DNA of 64,000 nt from contig NZ_CP128988.1 in assembly GCF_030406045.1 (NCBI RefSeq), positions 124,001-188,000 on the forward strand. Direction: 5' to 3'. Source of the stretch: Thiohalobacter sp. IOR34. GTDB taxonomy: Bacteria; Pseudomonadota; Gammaproteobacteria; Thiohalobacterales; Thiohalobacteraceae. Of the stretch, positions 29,301 through 38,316 are shown in pieces (position 1 is the stretch's first letter; each line of letters begins with the position of its first letter). Below the pieces are notes generated by a model. It saw only the letters and a program-made list of their open reading frames with translations. It did no database searches and had not been told where the DNA came from. A program made the position numbers and the translations under genes.

Positions 29301-29461
29301 CGCACGCGGATCTCGGGATAGATGATGTGCGGCAGCAGGTCCACCGCCAGCCGCTGGTAGGCGAACAGGCCGAGCACCACCAGCGCCAGGGCGATCATGC
29401 TCACCCCCACCGGGTGGCGGATCGACCAGGCCGCCAGGCCGCCGCCGGCCTCAGCCGGCAT
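26363..29461 (-). CDS. RND-family efflux transporter, inner-membrane pump
   Basis: 1032 residues with the AcrB fold: membrane helix 1 near residue 15-33 (HPVGVSMIALALVVLGLFAY), two large periplasmic porter/docking loops and two sets of membrane helices. In helix 4 the usual DD pair reads VDST (GIGMLVDSTIVMLENI) and in helix 10 the lysine of AcrB is Asn (VVNNAIVLVEY), as in the SwrC-like branch. GSA..ALAFGLGFS-type C-terminal helices are present. ATG 29461 overlaps the adaptor gene by 11 bases. The substrate is unknown; no outer-membrane channel gene lies nearby, so TolC elsewhere is assumed. Confidence 0.92.
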   Translation of the reverse strand: MPAEAGGGLAAWSIRHPVGVSMIALALVVLGLFAYQRLAVDLLPHIIYPEIRVRVLDPGVPARIMEDRVTRQLEEQLAITEGAIAVQSRSAEGSSSVDLSFPYGTDIDVALRDASIRLDRAKRFLPDSIQPPIIYKRDPSQIAVVEFVVSSPVRDGVALRNWVDYVFSKWFLNLPGVAAAEVGGGLLREIRILPDLQRLNAVGLSLDDLAEQLRRANLDLPGGRLQTPAREYASRTAGRFSRLEEIAALPLALPGGGSLPLGEVAEVRDTHQDERIRVRFNQRPGVKLSIQKQPTANTVAVVDAVRQRLAWMRDNRLLPADIQVDAVSDQAVYIRHALNNAALAALSGALLAMAVVFLFLGDLRRTLIIGSAIPIALCVTFLAMALGGLTLNVMTLGGLAVGIGMLVDSTIVMLENIQRHQRAGQTGTSAGLAAAAEVNSPIVASTSTNLAAILPFLLISGLIGLLFRELIFTVASAVFASMVVALTLVPAWGARLQEHSRPTRLRRGFDRLMARLEAGYGWLLAGLLRRPARQLLLVGLFIALLGWSLPPFLAGKQLFLPSFDDGQIYVGVSADPGITLEQMDAGVRRLEALFLAQPEVSQVFVTTGGFIFGRTTRELSSRASLYVQLRPLAERGIDANRWIERMNDEISRLKLVGYRVYLRLRGLRGLRLGRGEDDINLRVQGPDLAVLAELGQVLSGLLGEVEGLRNIVSSSETQRQELVVRIDRERAAELGLSLAEIGTALNYALEGRVVSDFLDRDRQFDIRLRLPQPELESLDQLGNLLLFASDAGRPAVHLGDLARIEIAAAPAEILRDQQQRIVEVSASLTGARPLSEISREVRERLQQLELPDGYRVYDTGVLDELRQGRRLSQQLLGLALFLVLVVMAVQYESLRNPLVILLGVPFAATGAALALPWLEVPLSMPVWLGFIMLAGIVVNNAIVLVEYIELLRQRGEAAGAAIVAAGRQRLRPILMTTLTTVMGLTPLAVGAGAGAEMLQPLAQTLVFGLGFSLLVSLLLIPVLYRWLHPSGN

Positions 29462-30536
29462 CGCCCTGCCGTTCCGCCGCGGTGACGACCTCCACGGCCT
29501 TGCCGTCACGCAGGCCGAGGAAACCCCGGATGACCACCTGCTGGCCGGCGGTCAGCCCCTCCAGCAGCTCGATCTCCTCACCCAGCGCCAGGCCGGTGCG
29601 GACCGCCTGGCGGCGCACCCGCTGTCCGGCATCCAGGCGGTAGACATATTCGCCGCGCGCGTCGCGGCGCAGCGCCGCCAGCGGCAGCAGCAGGCGGTGC
29701 CGTGGCTTGCCGGCGAGGGTGACGCGGCACAACTGGCCGGCGCGGGCCCCCGCTGGCACCGGTTCCAGGGCGACCTCGATCACCCCCTGGCGGGTGGCCG
29801 GGTCGATGGTCGGATGGATGCGCCGCACCCGGCCCGGGAAGCGCGCCTCGCCCAGGGCATCGATGCGCAGCTCGGCCGGGTCGCCGGGCGCGATCTCGGC
29901 CAGCCGCAGTTCCGAGACCGTCAGTTCGGCGACCAGGGAGGCGGGGTCGATGAGGGTCAGCAGATGGGTGAAGCTCGGCACGGCATCGCCCGGTTCCACC
30001 CGGCGTTCGGCGATCAGTCCGGCGAAGGGGGCGTGGATCTGCATGTAGCCGAGGCGGGTCTCGAGCAGCCGCAGTTCGGCACGGGCGACGCGCAGGGCGG
30101 TTTCGGCCTGCAGTCGTTCCTCGGCGGACACCAGGTTCTTCTCCGCCAGGCCGCGGATTCGCGCCAGGTCCTGTTCGGCCTGGCGCAGCGTGGCGCGGGC
30201 CTTGTCCAGCTCGGCGCGCAGCAGGGCGTCGTCGAAGCGGATCAGCAGCTGGCCGGCGCGTACCCGGTCACCCTCGTAGACCGCGATCTCGCGGATCAGA
30301 CCCTCCTCCTGATTGTGCAACCGCACCAGCCGCCGGGCGCGCAGGGTGCCGGGGCGGGTGAAGGGGCGCCGCTCGCTACGTTCCACCACCGCGGCCACTT
30401 CCACCCAGTGGGGGCGGGCCTTGGCGGTGGCCGGGGCCGACGGGGCTTCCGGCTGGCAGCCGGCCAGCAGCAGGGCGGCGGTGGCCAGGGCAGCGAGCAG
30501 CAGGGATGGAATGGTCGGGCGCGGGCACTGGGCCAT
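29451..30536 (-). CDS. RND efflux membrane-fusion (adaptor) lipoprotein
   Basis: 361 residues. Signal peptide with lipobox LLAGC (cleavage before the Cys at about residue 27), lipoyl-type hairpin domain (LHNQEEGLIREIAVYEGDRVRAGQLLIRFD), a coiled-coil hairpin (about 95-150) and beta-barrel plus membrane-proximal domains. It anchors in the inner membrane and links the pump to an outer-membrane channel. ATG at 30536 starts the signal peptide. Overlaps the pump gene. Confidence 0.9.
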   Translation of the reverse strand: MAQCPRPTIPSLLLAALATAALLLAGCQPEAPSAPATAKARPHWVEVAAVVERSERRPFTRPGTLRARRLVRLHNQEEGLIREIAVYEGDRVRAGQLLIRFDDALLRAELDKARATLRQAEQDLARIRGLAEKNLVSAEERLQAETALRVARAELRLLETRLGYMQIHAPFAGLIAERRVEPGDAVPSFTHLLTLIDPASLVAELTVSELRLAEIAPGDPAELRIDALGEARFPGRVRRIHPTIDPATRQGVIEVALEPVPAGARAGQLCRVTLAGKPRHRLLLPLAALRRDARGEYVYRLDAGQRVRRQAVRTGLALGEEIELLEGLTAGQQVVIRGFLGLRDGKAVEVVTAAERQGDAG

Positions 30537-30623
30537 GACTGTCGGTCGCCGGAGTCTGGGAAGATTCGATGTTACCAGTTGGCCGGCAAATGTCACCGCA
30601 TCCCCCGGGCCGCCTCCCTGGAT

Positions 30624-30947
30624 TCAGTCCCGGCCCGTGAGACAGGCGTCGATCTGTACCAGCAGCCGCTGCAGTCCGAGGGTGTCCTCCGGGTAGTCCC
30701 TGAACATCTCCTCCCCCATCGGCGCGATGGCGCTGTCGTGGGGCAGCGGCCGGCCGGCGTCGAGCAGGGCCCGCAGCCGCGGGATCAGCACCCACTGCAG
30801 CCACTGGTGGAAGGCCAGGGTGTCGTGGCAGAAGGGCAGGGGGCTGGCCAGGGCCGCCGCCGAGGGCGGGTTTGCCTCCCACAGTCGCTGGCGGCGCAGT
30901 TCGGCTTCCAGACGATCGAGGAGGTCGGCAAGCTGCTGTGCGCTCAT
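30624..30947 (-). CDS. YqcC family protein (DUF446)
   Basis: 107 residues, all-helical. LRRQRLWEANPPS, PFCHDTLAFHQWLQWVLIPRLRALLDAGRPLP and ISPM-like IAPMGEEMFR are the YqcC signature. In many gammaproteobacteria it neighbours truC; here it follows the YifB gene (33 bp away). Function unknown. Confidence 0.85.
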   Translation of the reverse strand: MSAQQLADLLDRLEAELRRQRLWEANPPSAAALASPLPFCHDTLAFHQWLQWVLIPRLRALLDAGRPLPHDSAIAPMGEEMFRDYPEDTLGLQRLLVQIDACLTGRD

Positions 30948-30980
30948 GGTGGGAATCCGTTCGTCCGAAGGGGAAGGGGA

Positions 30981-32495
30981 TTATAGCGCGCCCGGCGGAC
31001 GGTCCAGGCAGCGGTACTGAATGGCCTCCGAGAGGTGGCTGGCGGCGATCCGCTCAGCGTCGGCCAGGTCGGCGATGGTGCGGGCCACGCGCAGGATGCG
31101 GTGCCGGGCACGGGCGGAGAGGCCGAGGCGTTCCACCGCCCGATGCAGCAGCTGGTGGTCTGCGGCGGCCAGTCGGCAGGCGCTGTCAAGCAGGGACCCG
31201 GCCAGCTGGGCGTTGGTCGTGCCGCGGGCCTGCTGGCGTGCCCGGGCCTGGATGACCCGCCGGCGCACCTCGGCGCTGTCCTCGCCCGGTGGCCCCTCCA
31301 GCCGCTCTGCCGGCTGTCGCGGCACGCTCACCTGCAGGTCGATGCGGTCCAGCAGGGGGCCGGAGAGGCGGCCGCGGTAGCGCTGCACCTGGTCCGGGGT
31401 GCAGCGGCAGGCGCGGGCGGGGTCGCCGAGGTGGCCGCAGGGGCAGGGGTTCATGGCCGCCACCAGCTGGAAGCGGGCCGGGAACTCGGCCTGGCGCGCG
31501 GCGCGGGAGATGGTGATGGTGCCGCTCTCCAGGGGTTCGCGCAGCACCTCCAGCGCCCGACGCTCGAATTCCGGCAGTTCATCGAGGAACAGCACCCCGC
31601 GGTGCGCCAGGGAGATCTCCCCCGGCCGCGGCCGGCTGCCGCCACCGACCAGGGCCGTGGCGGAGGCGCTGTGATGGGGGTTGCGAAAGGGCCGGCGTTT
31701 CCAGTTCCCGGCCTGCAACGGCCGGCCGGCGATGGAAGCGATGGCTGCGGCTTCCAGCGCCTCCTCGCGGCTCATCGGCGGCAGGATGCCCGGCAGCCGG
31801 GTGGCGAGCATGCTCTTGCCGCTGCCGGGCGGGCCGATGAACAGCAGATGGTGGCCGCCGGCCGCGGCGATCTCCAGCGCGCGGCGGGCCTGTTGCTGGC
31901 CGCGTACCTCGGCCAGATCGAACTCGGGACGGGGGTGGTCGGCCGGCGCCGCGGCGGCCGGGGGCGAGGCGAGGGGCAGCGGCTCGTTGCCCTGCAGGTG
32001 GCGGCACACATCGAGCAGATGGCTGGCACCGTGGACCCCGGGTCCGCCGGCCAGGGCCGCCTCACTCGCATCGGCCTCGGCCAGGATCAGCCGGCGTCCG
32101 GCAGCCGCGGTCTGCAGGGCGAGGGGCAGGGCGCCGGGGATGGGACGCAATGCTCCGGAGAGCGCCAGCTCGGCAGCGAACTCGTAGCCGTCCAGGGTCT
32201 CCAGCGGCAGCTGGCCGGAGGCGGCGAGGATGCCGAGAGCGATCGGCAGGTCGAAGCGTCCGCCTTCCTTGGGCAGGTCGGCCGGGGCGAGGTTGATGGT
32301 GATGCGCCGTGCCGGGAAGTCGAATCCGGCGTTTTGCAGGGCAGCGCGTACCCGGTCCTTGCTTTCGCGCACCGCGGCCTCCGGCAGGCCGACGATGGAC
32401 AGGCCGGGCAGGCCGTTGGCCAGATGGACCTCGATGGTGACCAGCGGCGCCTCGATGCCGAGCTGCGCGCGGCCATGGACGATAGCCAGGGACAT
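30981..32495 (-). CDS. comM: YifB/ComM-family Mg-chelatase-like AAA ATPase
   Basis: 504 residues. An N-terminal ChlI-like domain (1-120), AAA ATPase with Walker A GPPGSGKSM and Walker B LFLDELPEF, then a C-terminal domain with CRCTPDQVQRYRGRLSGPLLDRIDLQ. In naturally competent species ComM is a branch-migration helicase that helps integrate divergent DNA; competence here is not shown. Start ATG at 32495 is preceded by GGAAGGAA. Confidence 0.93.
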   Translation of the reverse strand: MSLAIVHGRAQLGIEAPLVTIEVHLANGLPGLSIVGLPEAAVRESKDRVRAALQNAGFDFPARRITINLAPADLPKEGGRFDLPIALGILAASGQLPLETLDGYEFAAELALSGALRPIPGALPLALQTAAAGRRLILAEADASEAALAGGPGVHGASHLLDVCRHLQGNEPLPLASPPAAAAPADHPRPEFDLAEVRGQQQARRALEIAAAGGHHLLFIGPPGSGKSMLATRLPGILPPMSREEALEAAAIASIAGRPLQAGNWKRRPFRNPHHSASATALVGGGSRPRPGEISLAHRGVLFLDELPEFERRALEVLREPLESGTITISRAARQAEFPARFQLVAAMNPCPCGHLGDPARACRCTPDQVQRYRGRLSGPLLDRIDLQVSVPRQPAERLEGPPGEDSAEVRRRVIQARARQQARGTTNAQLAGSLLDSACRLAAADHQLLHRAVERLGLSARARHRILRVARTIADLADAERIAASHLSEAIQYRCLDRPPGAL

Positions 32496-32559
32496 GGCGT
32501 TCCTTCCTTGGTGCTCATTGCCTGAGGCGCCCCTTCCTGGGGCGCGCGCCGACGGGGCC

Positions 32560-32862
32560 TCAGCCGCCGTCCATGTCCTGCTCGGGGGCGGCTGGCGTTC
32601 CGCCGGCCGGCGGCTCGTCCAGCAGCTGGCGTTCCAGGGCCTCCACCCGGCCGGTCAGGTCTTCCAGCTTCTGCCGGGTACGGGCCAGCACCCGACTCTG
32701 GATGTCGAACTCCTCGCGGGTCACCAGATCGAGCTTGCCAAGGGCGTTCTGCACCGCGCTGCGGATGGTCTTGTCGAGGTCCGTCTGCAGCTCGCGCAGA
32801 CCACCGGGCATGGCCGCGTTGATGCGCTGTGCCAGGTCGTCGAAGAGTTTGGGATCGATCAT
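32560..32862 (-). CDS. ubiK: UbiK, ubiquinone biosynthesis accessory factor (YqiC/BMFP family)
   Basis: 100 residues. MIDPKLFDDLAQRI and LVTREEFDIQSRVLARTRQKLEDLTGRVEALE are the family signature; the C-terminal part is a coiled coil followed by an acidic Pro-rich tail. UbiK assists the aerobic ubiquinone complex with UbiJ. The ATG at 32862 gives the normal N-terminus; upstream frame is not conserved. Divergent from the nitrogen operon. Confidence 0.9.
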   Translation of the reverse strand: MIDPKLFDDLAQRINAAMPGGLRELQTDLDKTIRSAVQNALGKLDLVTREEFDIQSRVLARTRQKLEDLTGRVEALERQLLDEPPAGGTPAAPEQDMDGG

Positions 32863-32913
32863 GGCGGCCACTTTAGCCCATGGTCTCCGCAGGCGTCCAG
32901 TGCGGCGCAGCGC

Positions 32914-32941
32914 GCACCAAAAGGGCGCACAGGGATGGTGC
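32914..32941 (+). promoter_or_regulatory. Tandem NtrC-like activator sites
   Basis: Two adjacent sites, GCACC-N5-GGCGC (32914-32928) and GCACA-N5-GGTGC (32927-32941), each one mismatch from GCACC-N5-GGTGC. They lie about 95-120 bp upstream of a sigma-54 promoter, the usual enhancer position. Confidence 0.65.
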
Positions 32942-33035
32942 ATGCTGGAGCTGAACGGCCTGTTTTGGTGCGGCAATTGGGGCGGCGTCACCGGCCGACA
33001 GGAATAACATGCTGTATTTCAAGAAAAATAAAAGA

Positions 33036-33051
33036 TGGCATGGGACATGCA
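33036..33051 (+). promoter_or_regulatory. Sigma-54 (RpoN) promoter of the porin-glnK-amtB operon
   Basis: TGGCATGGGACATGCA has GG and GC with exactly 10 bp between, as in the -24/-12 consensus TGGCAYG-N4-TTGCA. The porin start codon lies 101 bp downstream. Confidence 0.8.
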
Positions 33052-33152
33052 AAATCCCGGGGGAAGACAAATGCCGAAAGGAGCGCGGCATTCGGAGAAG
33101 TCTCAACCAAAAACTAATGCCTAGCTACTGACCAAGACTGGAGAAACAAACC

Positions 33153-33863
33153 ATGAATACCTTCGCCAAAGCCGGCGTCGCTGTTGCGATGGCCGCTCTC
33201 TCTGCCTCGGCGGCCGCCGAGATCAGCGGCAACGTGGCCCTGGCCACCGATTACATGTTCCGCGGCGTGTCCCAGACCGACAATCAGATGGCCCTGCAGG
33301 GCGGTTTCGACTGGGCACACGAGAGCGGCTTCTACATCGGTGCCTGGGCATCCAATGTCGATTCCAACTTCTTCTCCGGTACCTCGACCGATCCGCAGCT
33401 GGAGGCCGATCTGTATCTCGGCTATGCCGGCGAGGTTGGCGAGTTCGGCTATGACCTGGGTGTGATCCGCTACAGCTATCCGGGCTATGACGACGCCAAT
33501 ACCACCGAGGTCTACCTGACCGGCAGCTACAGCTTCTTCAGCGCCGGTGTCTACTACTCCAACGAGCTGAACTTCGTCGGTGTCAGCGAGAGTGCCTGGT
33601 ACATCGATCTCGGCGCCGAGTACGAGGTCGCGGAAGGCGTCACGGTCGCGGCCCATGTCGGTTTCTCCGACGGCGATGCCTATGACTCGGTCGCCAGCGG
33701 TGGTCTGGGTTCCGACTACATGGACTACAGCATCGGTGTGTCCACCGAGATGGCCGGTGTGGGGCTGGACCTGACCTATGTCGGCACCAACAACGATGGC
33801 GAGGACATCTTCGGCGGCGTGGCCGACGATCGGGTGGTGTTCACCGTGTCCAAGAGCTTCTGA
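33153..33863 (+). CDS. TorF-family putative outer-membrane porin (TIGR02001)
   Basis: 236 residues with a signal peptide (VAVAMAALSASAAAE) and beta-rich, Tyr/Gly/Asp-rich sequence ending in the outer-membrane C-terminal Phe (VVFTVSKSF). NVALATDYMFRGVSQTDNQMALQGGFDW is the family signature. The gene is the first in an operon with glnK and amtB under a sigma-54 promoter, so it probably helps ammonium or another nitrogen compound cross the outer membrane; that role is inferred from position. Many relatives have this context. Confidence 0.85.
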   Translation: MNTFAKAGVAVAMAALSASAAAEISGNVALATDYMFRGVSQTDNQMALQGGFDWAHESGFYIGAWASNVDSNFFSGTSTDPQLEADLYLGYAGEVGEFGYDLGVIRYSYPGYDDANTTEVYLTGSYSFFSAGVYYSNELNFVGVSESAWYIDLGAEYEVAEGVTVAAHVGFSDGDAYDSVASGGLGSDYMDYSIGVSTEMAGVGLDLTYVGTNNDGEDIFGGVADDRVVFTVSKSF

Positions 33864-33877
33864 TCGAGCGATTGACA

Positions 33878-33896
33878 GCCCGCCCTTCGGGCGGGC
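33878..33896 (+). terminator. Hairpin between porin gene and glnK
   Basis: GC-rich 7-bp stem GCCCGCC/GGCGGGC with a CTTCG loop, followed by CTTAAAT, without a proper T run. It could be an attenuator or mRNA-stability hairpin reducing glnK-amtB relative to the porin. Confidence 0.55.
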
Positions 33897-33901
33897 CTTA
33901 A

Positions 33902-34255
<354 letters not shown>

Positions 34256-34265
34256 TACTAACTAA

Positions 34266-34284
34266 CGTAACAGCCGTTGTTACG
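34266..34284 (+). promoter_or_regulatory. Hairpin overlapping the amtB ribosome-binding site
   Basis: Perfect 7-bp inverted repeat CGTAACA / TGTTACG with a 5-nt loop, ending at the first G of GGAGG (34284-34288). The GTG start is at 34297. It could tune translation of amtB relative to glnK. Confidence 0.45.
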
Positions 34285-34296
34285 GAGGATTGAAAA

Positions 34297-35556
<1,260 letters not shown>

Positions 35557-35600
35557 GCCCTGCCCCGATCCAGATATCCAGGGACGGATGTTTCAGAACC

Positions 35601-35630
35601 AGCGGGCGCCGAGAGGCGCCCGCTTTTTTT
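35601..35630 (+). terminator. Terminator after amtB
   Basis: Perfect 10-bp stem AGCGGGCGCC / GGCGCCCGCT, loop GAGA, then seven T. Confidence 0.9.
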
Positions 35631-35664
35631 GTGTGCGGAAAACGCGGACGGCGTGAAGTCAGGA

Positions 35665-35689
35665 GTAGGAGCGGTCTCCAGGCCGCGAT
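35665..35689. repeat. REP-like palindrome
   Basis: Single copy of the GTAGGAGCGG...CCGCGAT palindrome, with one internal change (GTCTCC for GCCTCC), downstream of the amtB terminator. Confidence 0.7.
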
Positions 35690-35802
35690 GTTCCGGGAAA
35701 TCTTTCGCTGACTGTAAGTGAAACAACACGCCTCAGAGATTGCGCAGGACGCATGGTGGCAGCGAACCGCATTCCCCTGGTTTTTTGGGACGGCGATAAG
35801 TC

Positions 35803-36039
35803 TCAGAGCCGCTTGTGGGCGCCGTCGCAGAACGGCGGCCTGGCGCTGTGCTTGCAGCCGCACAGCCAGACCTTGGTGGGTTCGCTGAGTTCGAAATGGA
35901 TGGGTTCCAGGCCGGTGCCCTGGTGGGAGCCGTCGCAGAACGGCGGGTTCTTCGAGCGGCCGCAGGCGCACCAGTAGTAGCTGCCGGCGTCGAGTTCCAG
36001 GACGTGGGGCTTCTTCTGTACGATGATCGGCTCGGTCAT
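35803..36039 (-). CDS. Twin CDGSH-type iron-sulfur protein
   Basis: 78 residues holding two CDGSH motifs: CACGRSKNPPFCDGSH and CGCKHSARPPFCDGAH. Each would bind a 2Fe-2S cluster through three Cys and one His, as in small MitoNEET-type proteins. ATG at 36039 has a GGGAGG site four to five bases upstream. Function in bacteria is not settled (iron, redox or sulfur handling). Confidence 0.85.
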   Translation of the reverse strand: MTEPIIVQKKPHVLELDAGSYYWCACGRSKNPPFCDGSHQGTGLEPIHFELSEPTKVWLCGCKHSARPPFCDGAHKRL

Positions 36040-36449
36040 GTTGCCTCCCGGGTCAGTGCTGTTCATGATGGCCTGACCATAACGTGTCGGGGGGTGACCG
36101 GTAAAGCCGGTCACGGGAGAAAGGGGGCGTTTTGCCGCGCTCCACCTTGGATGATACTAAGACAAACGATAACAAAGCCTCATTCAGCGGGTCTCTGGGC
36201 GATCAGCCCGCAAGGCGCAATGGCGCCGGCAGGGTGATTCCCTGTCAAGCCATTGCAACGTTGCGGATGGCCGTCCAGAGGCCCGCCCGCAGGGAGCTTG
36301 CCAGGCGCCCCGGCTCTGCGTTGTGCCCCTTGGCAAGGGCGGGCCATTCCCTGCGGAGCACGCCTTGATCCGGGGCGCCTGGCAAGCTCTGAATGAGGCT
36401 TTGTTATCGTTTGTCTTAGTAAGTCCTGCTTGAGCGGGTTGGAGGGGCG
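36040..36449. other. Intergenic gap holding MITE family B copy 1
   Basis: 410 bp between the CDGSH gene and the ABC ATPase gene. A short GACCGGTAAAGCCGGTC palindrome is at about 36097-36113. The rest is the 263-bp MITE (36157-36419). No other gene seen. Confidence 0.7.
36157..36419. mobile_element. MITE family B, copy 1
   Basis: 263 bp with perfect 31-bp terminal inverted repeats (outer 20 bases CTAAGACAAACGATAACAAA), flanked by TA on both sides (36155-36156 and 36420-36421) as expected for IS630/Tc1-type target duplication. Inside are two large hairpins, 36188-36285 and 36294-36389. It encodes no transposase and so is non-autonomous. Identical to copy 2 (41966-42228) except at 36199 (G here, A there). 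Confidence 0.9.
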
Positions 36450-37052
36450 TTGGGTTTGTTGATGGCCAGGGGGCTGGCCCTGCCGGGGCTGGGTCCGGTC
36501 GACTGTGTGCTGGAGGTGGGGGAGTGTATTGCCTTGTCCGGGCCTTCCGGTGCTGGCAAGACACGCCTGCTGCGTGCGCTCGCCGATCTCGACCCGCACA
36601 ATGGCGGGCTCTGGCTGGATGGGCGACCGGCCGAGGCCGTCGCGCCCTGCGACTGGCGACGCCAGGTGGGGCTGCTGCCGGCGGAGAGTGCCTGGTGGCG
36701 TGAGACGGTGGGGGAACATTTCCGGCGGCCGCCGCCGGCCAGTCTCCTGGAGGCCGTGGCTCTCGACCCGGCCGTGCTCGACTGGCCGGTGGTGCGCCTT
36801 TCCAGCGGTGAACGCCAGCGGCTGGCCTTGCTGCGTCTGCTGCTTAACCAGCCGCGGGTGTTGCTGCTCGACGAGCCGACGGCCAATCTCGACGTCGACA
36901 ACACTGCCCGTGTGGAACGGCTGGTCGCTGATTATCGCCAGCGGCAGGGGGCTGCCGTACTCTGGGTCAGCCATGATATGGACCAGCTGCAGCGGCTGGC
37001 GCAGCGCCACTGGCGGATCGAGGGCGGCCGTCTGCAGGAGGCCGGGGCATGA
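36450..37052 (+). CDS. fetA: ABC transporter ATP-binding protein (FetA/YbbL-like)
   Basis: 200 residues, one nucleotide-binding domain: Walker A GPSGAGKT, Q-loop, signature LSSGERQR, Walker B VLLLDEPTANLD and His switch WVSHD. It overlaps the membrane subunit gene by four bases. In E. coli FetAB exports iron; that substrate is only assumed here. The start is uncertain: TTG at 36450, 36456 or 36459, or ATG at 36462. It lies 30 bp after a MITE that may have changed its promoter. Confidence 0.85.
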   Translation: MGLLMARGLALPGLGPVDCVLEVGECIALSGPSGAGKTRLLRALADLDPHNGGLWLDGRPAEAVAPCDWRRQVGLLPAESAWWRETVGEHFRRPPPASLLEAVALDPAVLDWPVVRLSSGERQRLALLRLLLNQPRVLLLDEPTANLDVDNTARVERLVADYRQRQGAAVLWVSHDMDQLQRLAQRHWRIEGGRLQEAGA

Positions 37053-37840
37053 TCCGCCTGCATGCCGCGGATCTGCTGCTCGCGGCTGCGCTGGTGGGTC
37101 TGATGGCGCTGTTCGCCGGACGTCTGGGGCGTGCCCTGCGCAACCAGTTGCTGATCGCCGCGCTGCGTACCCTGGTGCAGCTGCTGCTGGTCGGCCTGGT
37201 GTTGAAGGTGTTGTTCGAGCATGCCACCCTGTACTGGGTGGCATTGATGGGCTTGTTCATGCTGGCCGTGGCCGGTCGCGAGGTCCGGGCGCGCCAGGGT
37301 CGGCGGCTGCGTGGCTGGTGGGGCTATGGCGTCGGCACCCTGTCGATGTTTCTGTCCTCCTTCACGGTGATCCTCTTCGCGCTCCTGGTGATCATCGGCA
37401 ACCAGCCCTGGTATCAGCCGCAGTACGCCATTCCGCTGCTCGGCATGGTGCTTGGCAACACCATGAACGGCGTGTCCCTGTCCATGGACCGGCTCAATCA
37501 GGCGGCCTGGCAACAGCGTGCCGAGATCGAGGCGCAGCTGATGCTCGGCTATCCGGCCGCCGAGGCCGTCGCCGACATCCGTCGACAGGCGGTGCGCAGC
37601 GGTCTGATCCCGATCATCAACGCCATGGCCGCGGCCGGCGTGGTCAGTCTGCCGGGGATGATGACCGGCCAGATCCTTGCCGGTGCGCCACCCGTGGAGG
37701 CGGTGAAGTACCAGATCCTGATCATGTTCCTGATTGCCGCCGGCAGCGGTTTCGGTACCCTGGTGGCGGTGGGACTTGGCGTGCGCCGGCTGTTCGACAG
37801 CCGCCAACGGTTGCGGCTGGACCGCCTGGAGGCATCCTGA
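37049..37840 (+). CDS. fetB: ABC transporter permease (FetB/YbbM, UPF0014 family)
   Basis: 263 residues with about seven membrane helices. LGMVLGNTMNGVSLSMDRL and GLIPIINAMAAAGVVSLPGMMTGQILAG are the UPF0014 signatures. ATG overlaps the stop of the ATPase gene. Confidence 0.9.
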   Translation: MIRLHAADLLLAAALVGLMALFAGRLGRALRNQLLIAALRTLVQLLLVGLVLKVLFEHATLYWVALMGLFMLAVAGREVRARQGRRLRGWWGYGVGTLSMFLSSFTVILFALLVIIGNQPWYQPQYAIPLLGMVLGNTMNGVSLSMDRLNQAAWQQRAEIEAQLMLGYPAAEAVADIRRQAVRSGLIPIINAMAAAGVVSLPGMMTGQILAGAPPVEAVKYQILIMFLIAAGSGFGTLVAVGLGVRRLFDSRQRLRLDRLEAS

Positions 37841-37869
37841 GTCATCGGCAGGAGAGAGGAGGAAGGCGG

Positions 37870-38316
37870 ATGAGATGCGCGAGAGGCGGCTTGCTGGTCC
37901 TGCTGTTCAGCGCCGGGCTGGCGGCGGCCGAGGTCTATCGCTGGACGGACGCCGAAGGTCGGGTGCATTTCGGCGACCGGCCGCCGGCCTCCGGTGCCGA
38001 GGTGGTGCCGCTGCGCTCCGCGCCGTCAGCGGCCGGGGCGCCGGACGAGGCCGAGCGGCGGGCGCGCCAGCAACGCCTGTTGCAGGCCTATGGCGAGGAG
38101 CGGCTGAAGAAGAAGGAAGCGGCGCGGCGCCAGGCCGCGGATGCCGCCGCGCGGCGCCGGCGCTGCCTCGACGTGCGCGACCGGCTGAGGCGTTATCAGC
38201 GCGGCGTGCCACTGTACCGGCTCGACGACGCCGGTCGCCGGGTCTATCTGGAGGAGGCACAGCGGGCAGCCTTGATCGGCCGGCTGCAGCGGGCCGAGCG
38301 CGAGTTGTGTCAGTAG
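37870..38316 (+). CDS. DUF4124 domain secreted protein
   Basis: 148 residues: signal peptide (LLVLLFSAGLAAA), the EVYRWTDAEGRVHFGDRPP motif of DUF4124, then a basic, coiled-coil-forming Arg/Ala/Glu-rich region with two Cys. Envelope protein of unknown function. AGGAGGAAGG precedes the ATG. Confidence 0.8.
   Translation: MRCARGGLLVLLFSAGLAAAEVYRWTDAEGRVHFGDRPPASGAEVVPLRSAPSAAGAPDEAERRARQQRLLQAYGEERLKKKEAARRQAADAAARRRRCLDVRDRLRRYQRGVPLYRLDDAGRRVYLEEAQRAALIGRLQRAERELCQ

Noticed and set aside
26345-29485. 1046-residue open frame on the plus strand opposite the RND pump
   Set aside because: Low-complexity His/Gln/Asp/Ala-rich translation typical of the reverse of a GC-rich gene; the minus strand has full RND similarity.
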